From: Triangularia verruculosa
Lineage: Eukaryota > Ascomycota > Sordariomycetes > Sordariales > Podosporaceae
Assembly: GCA_033296885.1 (NCBI GenBank)
Contig: MU864150.1
Coordinates: 1-10,914, forward strand
DNA: 10,914 nucleotides
Direction of reading: 5' to 3'
Below, one piece after another: positions 7,070 through 10,914 of this stretch (the stretch's first letter is position 1; every line of letters starts with the position of its first letter). A program made the translations under genes and the position numbers. The notes under the pieces were generated by a model. The model had not been told where the DNA came from and did not search any database. It saw only the letters and a program-made list of their open reading frames with translations.

Positions 7070-7838
7070 TCTTTTAGTTTATTAGTTTATATAGAAAGTA
7101 ATAAGTATTATATAGATACAATATTTTACGATTATTATAAAAATAGTACTCTCTTTATAATTATTAATATTATATTAAACTAACTATTTCTATTAAATAT
7201 CTCTAATGAGAATTACCGCTAAATACTATATACGTTATATCTGCTCAATAACTTTCACCTTCTAATAATAAACCTTTTTTTATATATTATTATCGTTATT
7301 ATTATCTTAAATATATTAATTTATATTTAACTTAAAATCTATATATTCCTAACTAAAATAATAGAATATTTTAAATTAACTTTAATTTAATCTATCGAAG
7401 TTTATTTAAACGATTTATTAAACTTAAAATCTTATCTTCTTTCATTTATTAACTAATTTAAAGATAAATAATATTTTAATTAAAATATAAAATAAAAAGA
7501 GAAAGTTAAAGGTAGAAAAGTAGTATACTTAACGAAGACGGTCCTTTTATCTCTATTAATACGGAAGTTATAACACTATAAAAGAATTTACTAATCGATA
7601 AGGAAATTATCGGCGCGGTAATAAATAATATAATAAGGAAAATATTTAAAAGATTTAAACTATATGATTATATTATATATATTATTAAGTTTAACGATTA
7701 AAAGCTATATATATATAATAAGTACGTAATATTATGTAATTTCACTTTGACCGACGATGTTAGAACTATAAAGAAAACTAACGCCGGGTATAGTATTATA
7801 AAAGAACTTTTTTTTTTAAGAAATTATTTTCTTTTAAA
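7070..7838 (+). mobile_element. F1 element copy e, internally deleted, 769 bp
   Basis: It begins TCTTTTAGTTTATTAG, a variant start shared with copy g (10686) but not with copies c, d and f, which begin TCTTAGGTTCGTTAG. It follows the others through the TAATAATAAACCTTTTTTTA block, then jumps at about 7479, losing roughly 175 bp. It resumes at a TTAAAATATAAAATAAAAAG run and continues through GACGGTCCTTTTATCTCTA to the 3' block (7752-7838). Probable target duplications flank it. Confidence 0.82.
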
Positions 7839-7855
7839 ATATATAATAAAGGTAT

Positions 7856-8497
7856 TATAAAAATAGTAAAAACTAAGCCCGAAGCTTAGAAAGTTTTATT
7901 AAATAATAATATAGTATACCTTACTATATTATATAGTATAGTATAGGTAAGAATTACTTTAAACTTCGAACTTTTAATATATTTACATATACTTTAATAT
8001 AAATACTATAAAAAAAATATAAAGAAATATAAAGTATTATATAAAGTATATTTAAATTATATTAATTTAAAACTATTATCTATAATACTTATATATTATT
8101 ATATACTTAAATATAAAACTATATACTTTTTTATATAATTAGTAAAGGTAATTATATAAACTATAAAGGTATTATATTTTAAAAGAAACCTTCTTAAGGA
8201 TAAAAACCCCTTTACTTTACTCTTTAAAACTTATTATTTTACCCTCCGAATTATAGGAATTTAGTATACTATAGGGCCGCTTTAACTTTATAAGAGCTTC
8301 GGTTTTTATTATTTATAGGATTTACCTCGTAAGCCCTATGGAAGAGGTATAGCGTTAATTGCTATAACCGTTTTAAGCGATTAATATTTAAAGATTAAAG
8401 TTATTTAATTAATTTATAAAGGATTATAATATAAGTAGGTTACTACTTTATTATTTATTAGCCTTCTATAGTTAATAAAAAGTTAGTTTTATTATCC
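7856..8497 (-). repeat. F2/F3 composite repeat, uninterrupted reverse copy
   Basis: Read on the plus strand, F3 (7856-8045) runs directly into reverse F2 (8045-8495), and the two together are about 640 bp. This shows that the F2 copy at 92-527 and the reverse F3 piece near 705-800 were one unit before F1 split them. Landmarks on the plus strand are the hairpin at 7873-7889, the TTTACCCTCCGAATTATAGG block (8238-8257), CTATAGGGCCG at 8270, TTTATTATTTATAGGATTTA (8305-8324), and TTAGTTTTATTAT at 8483-8495, where homology with the left copy stops. No coding frame was recognised. Confidence 0.82.
7873..7889. repeat. Short hairpin CTAAGC-CCGAA-GCTTAG in F3
   Basis: It has the same position and loop as 5238-5254. 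A paired substitution keeps the 6-bp stem. Confidence 0.7.
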
Positions 8498-8579
8498 TAC
8501 GCGGAAATCGAACCTATTACCTTGTAATTATAAATAATAATTAGAAGATCCTTGAGTATATACTACTATATTATAGAAC
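8494..8579 (-). pseudogene. tRNA-like remnant (B-box and T-arm clear)
   Basis: On the minus strand, GGTTCGATTTCC (complement of 8503-8514) matches the pol III B box and tRNA T loop (TTCGATT). The flanking ATAGG and TCCGC would pair as a 5-bp T stem if recent C-to-T and G-to-A changes are allowed. Upstream, TATAGTAGTATATACTC resembles a D-arm/A box. GTTCTAT at the 5' end and GTAGGAT at the 3' end can form a 7-pair acceptor stem with one C/T change and wobble allowed. The span is 86 nt, about a dozen longer than a standard tRNA, so a small intron, a long variable arm or an indel is needed. The anticodon cannot be read. It directly abuts the F2 end, so it could be a SINE-like head or an old tRNA gene beside the insertion. 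Confidence 0.45.
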
Positions 8580-8663
8580 AATATTTAAACTATAATAAAA
8601 GACTTCCGTATATAAAAAAGCAATAATTATAAAACTCTTTTTAATTTATCTACTATAAAATTA

Positions 8664-8677
8664 ATAATTCTTATATT
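8664..8677. repeat. Left 14-bp target duplication of F1 copy f
   Basis: ATAATTCTTATATT is identical to 9622-9635. Bases on either side differ, so the duplication is exactly 14 bp. Confidence 0.9.
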
Positions 8678-9621
8678 TCTTAGGTTCGTTAGTTTATATA
8701 GAAAGTAATAAGTATTACATAAATATAATATCTTATAATTATTATAAAAAGAATTGTCTTTTTATAACTATTAGTATTATATTAGACTTACTATTCTTAA
8801 TAAATGTCTCTAGTAATAACTTCCGCTAAATACTATATACGCTATATTTATTCGACGATTTTCTTTTTTCAATAATAAACTTCTTTTAATATAATATTAT
8901 GGTAAATATATTTATTTATATTTAATTTAAAATCTATATATTTTTAACCGAAACCGTAAAGTATTTAGAATTAACTTTTATTTAACTTATTAATATTTAT
9001 TTAAATAAACTACTAAACTTATGATTTTTTTTATAATTACTAATTTAATCTTTTAAAGATAAATAATATTTTAAAATCGGCAAATATTAATTTCTTTTTA
9101 CTTTTCGAATAGTAAGGAGTAATATAAATATAGTACTTAACTATAATTAATCGATTAACTATATATACTTAATATATTAATTATATTTATCGAAAATATT
9201 AATTAAAATAATTTATTTTAATAAAAGTTTTAATATAAATTAAATATTTTAATTAAAGTATAAAATATTAAAAACAAATTAAAGGTAAAAAAGTGAAAAC
9301 GGTTCTTTTATTTCTATTAATATAAGAGTTATGGTATTATAAAGTAAATTACCGGTCGACGAGGGAATTATCGGCGCGATAATAAGTAATATAGTAAGGG
9401 AAGTATTTAAAAGGTTTAAATTATATTGTTATATTATATATATTATTAAGTTCGACGATTAAAAGTTATAGATATATAATAGATATATAATAGGTATATA
9501 ATATTACGTAATATTATATGATAAACTTTAACCGACGATGCCGGGCTGTAAAGAAAACTAATGCCGGGTATAGCGTTGTAAAAGAACCATTTTTTTTGGA
9601 ACTTCGTTTCTTTTAAGACCT
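8678..9621 (+). mobile_element. F1 element copy f, full length, 944 bp
   Basis: This is the best delimited F1 copy: it starts TCTTAGGTTCGTTAG, ends TTTTAAGACCT, and lies between perfect 14-bp duplications. In order it holds the 5' block with ATAGAAAGTAATAAG, a TAATAATAAACTTC block near 8873, the AATCGGCAAATATTAA block, the GACGAGGGAATTATCGGCGCG region (mirrored at 4105-4120), a short tandem array (9466-9515), two GCCGGG motifs 25 bp apart (9540-9570) and an oligo-T run. There is no coding frame. The small number of differences between its duplications suggests a later arrival than copy c. Confidence 0.9.
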
Positions 9622-9635
9622 ATAATTCTTATATT
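9622..9635. repeat. Right 14-bp target duplication of F1 copy f
   Basis: This is an exact repeat of 8664-8677. Confidence 0.9.
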
Positions 9636-9661
9636 AATTACTATTAAAAATTAATAAAAAT

Positions 9662-10262
9662 ATTTTAACGAATTAAATAATATTATATAATATTAAAAGT
9701 ATATTACCGAAATTTAAAATCCCGAAATATATTCTTAAATACCTTTTAATTATTAAACTTTACTACTTTAAGGATCTTAATAATATTAAAGTAATTATAA
9801 TTATAAAAAGGATAACCGAAAAAACACTTAATATATTAGTCGACTTTATATAAATAGAACCTTACTATACTTTTCTATTTACTTAATAAATCTCTCTGTA
9901 ATAAATATATTACGTAAATATTAAAGAATATCGGAAGTTTATAATAATATAAAAAAAGGTCGTAAATAAATAAACTAAGTTAATAATAAAATCTAAATAT
10001 AAATTATATTATAATTAAGTAATAGAAAAATAATCGAATATAATTAAAAAGAAATAACGATATTAAAATATATTATAGGATATTAAAAGATATTAAATAA
10101 TATTAAAGGATATCGGATAATATCGGAGAAATAAATATTAATAAATATTAATATCGGTTATATTATTATCATATTGTAAAACTTATAACGTTAGTTAAAT
10201 ATAGACTTATAAAGTAGTTAAAACTAACTACTTTACTTACTCGACCTAAGTCCCCATAAGTA
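9662..10262 (+). pseudogene. Ghost coding frame, unidentified, about 200 codons
   Basis: The frame beginning at 9662 runs to about 10262 with only TAA and TAG stops, and with none between 9677 and 9854. Readable pieces include PKFKIPKYILKYLLIIKLYY (9707-9766), ITEKTLNILVDFI (9812-9850), IEPYYTFLFT (9857-9886) and EYRKF (9926-9940). The composition is soluble and protein-like rather than low-complexity. The last third overlaps the F4 repeat and its tandem array, which this frame reads through. The left end is cut by F1 copy f at 9621. I do not recognise a family. A gag-like or accessory protein of a transposon, or a duplicated host gene caught by RIP, are both possible. Confidence 0.5.
10060..10255 (-). 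repeat. F4 repeat, second copy with reversed 10-bp array
   Basis: Its reverse complement matches 903-1110. Landmarks on the plus strand are repeated GGATATTAAA/GGATATCGGA units (10078-10130), CTTATAAAGTAGTTAAAACTA (10205-10225) and GACCTAAGTCCC (10245-10256). It is more strongly mutated than the left copy and lies within the ghost frame described at 9662-10262. Confidence 0.72.
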
Positions 10263-10685
10263 AATAATAGAGGTATAATAGAGGGATTAATAAAGGGGAA
10301 ATAATATTAACTTTTTAATTAAAGGAAAAGTAATAGTAAAATAAAAGGAAAAAATAAATATAAGAGTATAAAGAAAAGTAATAAAATAATTACTTTTTAT
10401 TAAAATAGGTAATATTTAAATTGAAGTTTAATAAATAAATTTGATGATTTTTAAAAGAGGAAGGATTATTATACCGGTAAAAATCTTTAATTAAAGTCAA
10501 AGAAGGGAGGAAATTCGGAAAAAGAATTTAAAGATTTATTATAAATATTAAAATTAAAAATATATAGAATTAATAAAAAAAAAGAAAATTAGTTAATTAT
10601 TTATATTTAAATTTTAAATATATAAATATCGCCGTTTAAATTATCTTTATTTTAAAGATAGTACTTCTTTCTTTAACAAGGAAGG
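10261..10685 (+). pseudogene. Second ghost coding frame, unidentified, about 140 codons
   Basis: The frame of base 10261 stays free of TGA up to F1 copy g. The stops are TAA or TAG, several as TAATAG or TAATAA pairs that would suit Trp-Trp or Gln-Gln. Readable pieces include FKRGRIIIPVKIFN (10450-10491), SQRREEIRKKNLKIYYKY (10495-10548) and YLYFKDSTSFFNKEG (10642-10686). It is strongly charged and purine-rich on this strand, as coding strands often are. It lies directly after the preceding ghost frame but one frame off, so both may be one gene with an indel near 10260. It is cut on the right by F1. I do not recognise the protein. Confidence 0.5.
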
Positions 10686-10914
10686 TCTTTTAGTTTGTTG
10701 GTTTATATAAAAAGTAATAAATATCGTATAAATATAATATCTTACGATGATTATAAAAATAATCTTTTTATAATTATTAATATTATACTAAGTTAATTAT
10801 TTTTATTAAATATTTCTAACGATAACTATCGTTAAATATTATATATACTATATTTATTCGACGACTTTCTCCCTTTAATAATAATCCTCTTTTTATATAT
10901 TATTATTATTATTA
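10686..10914 (+). mobile_element. F1 element copy g, 5' part, runs off the window
   Basis: It starts TCTTTTAGTTTGTTGG, the variant shared with copy e but with GTTTGTTGG still unmutated. It follows F1 through AAAAAGTAATAAATATCGTA, TCTTACGATGATTATAAA, the CGATAACTATCG stretch, and CGACGACTTTCTCCC to the window end. About a quarter of the element is visible. Confidence 0.85.

Noticed and set aside
1..10914. Many short ATG- or stop-bounded reading frames on both strands
   Set aside because: All are short, AT-biased and interrupted. They follow from TpA-rich composition. Only frames with long TGA-free reading and motif or repeat support were kept, as ghosts.
1..10914. Mitochondrial or plastid origin because of the extreme AT content
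   Set aside because: There are no intact organellar genes, rRNA or tRNA sets. Nested repeats with C/T and G/A divergence, plus an LTR with 5-bp duplications, fit nuclear fungal DNA.

Overview
The window looks like a heterochromatic, AT-rich block from a filamentous ascomycete (Pezizomycotina) genome, heavily mutated by repeat-induced point mutation (RIP). Outside two short stretches, CpA and its complement TpG are almost absent, TpA is in great excess, and the surviving C and G sit mostly in CG, CC/GG and CT/AG contexts. No intact host gene is visible. The two stretches of normal composition are bases 1-91 and a 365-bp solo LTR at 3293-3657.

The block is a patchwork of decayed mobile elements. 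Names F1-F4 are mine. F1 is a non-coding family of about 950 bp with seven full or partial copies (528-658, 1115-1491 plus 2442-2803, 1492-2441, 3842-4796, 7070-7838, 8678-9621, and 10686 to the window end). Three full-length copies (944, 950 and 955 bp) are flanked by 14-bp target duplications. One copy sits inside another. F2/F3 is a composite repeat of about 640 bp (92-~800 forward, split by an F1 fragment; 7856-8497 reverse). Its F3 end also occurs alone at 820-897 and as a head-to-head inverted pair at 5222-5605. F4 (903-1110 and 10060-10255, inverted relative to one another) carries a 10-bp tandem repeat.

Between the repeats lie ghosts of plus-strand coding sequence, recognisable because one frame stays free of every stop except TAA and TAG, the two that C-to-T or G-to-A change makes from Gln and Trp codons. 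The clearest (5642 to about 6600) is the C-terminal half of a Pif1-like helicase of a Helitron rolling-circle transposon. Downstream are a duplicated ghost module (6603-7053) and two unidentified ghost frames (9662-10262 and 10261-10685). A minus-strand tRNA-like remnant abuts F2 at 8494-8579.

Inferred order of events: Helitron and other coding elements, F2/F3 and F4 arrived first; F1 inserted repeatedly, including into itself; RIP mutated everything repeated; later an LTR retrotransposon inserted at AAATA and recombined to a solo LTR that was not mutated. All family assignments come from reading the sequence only. No database search was possible.
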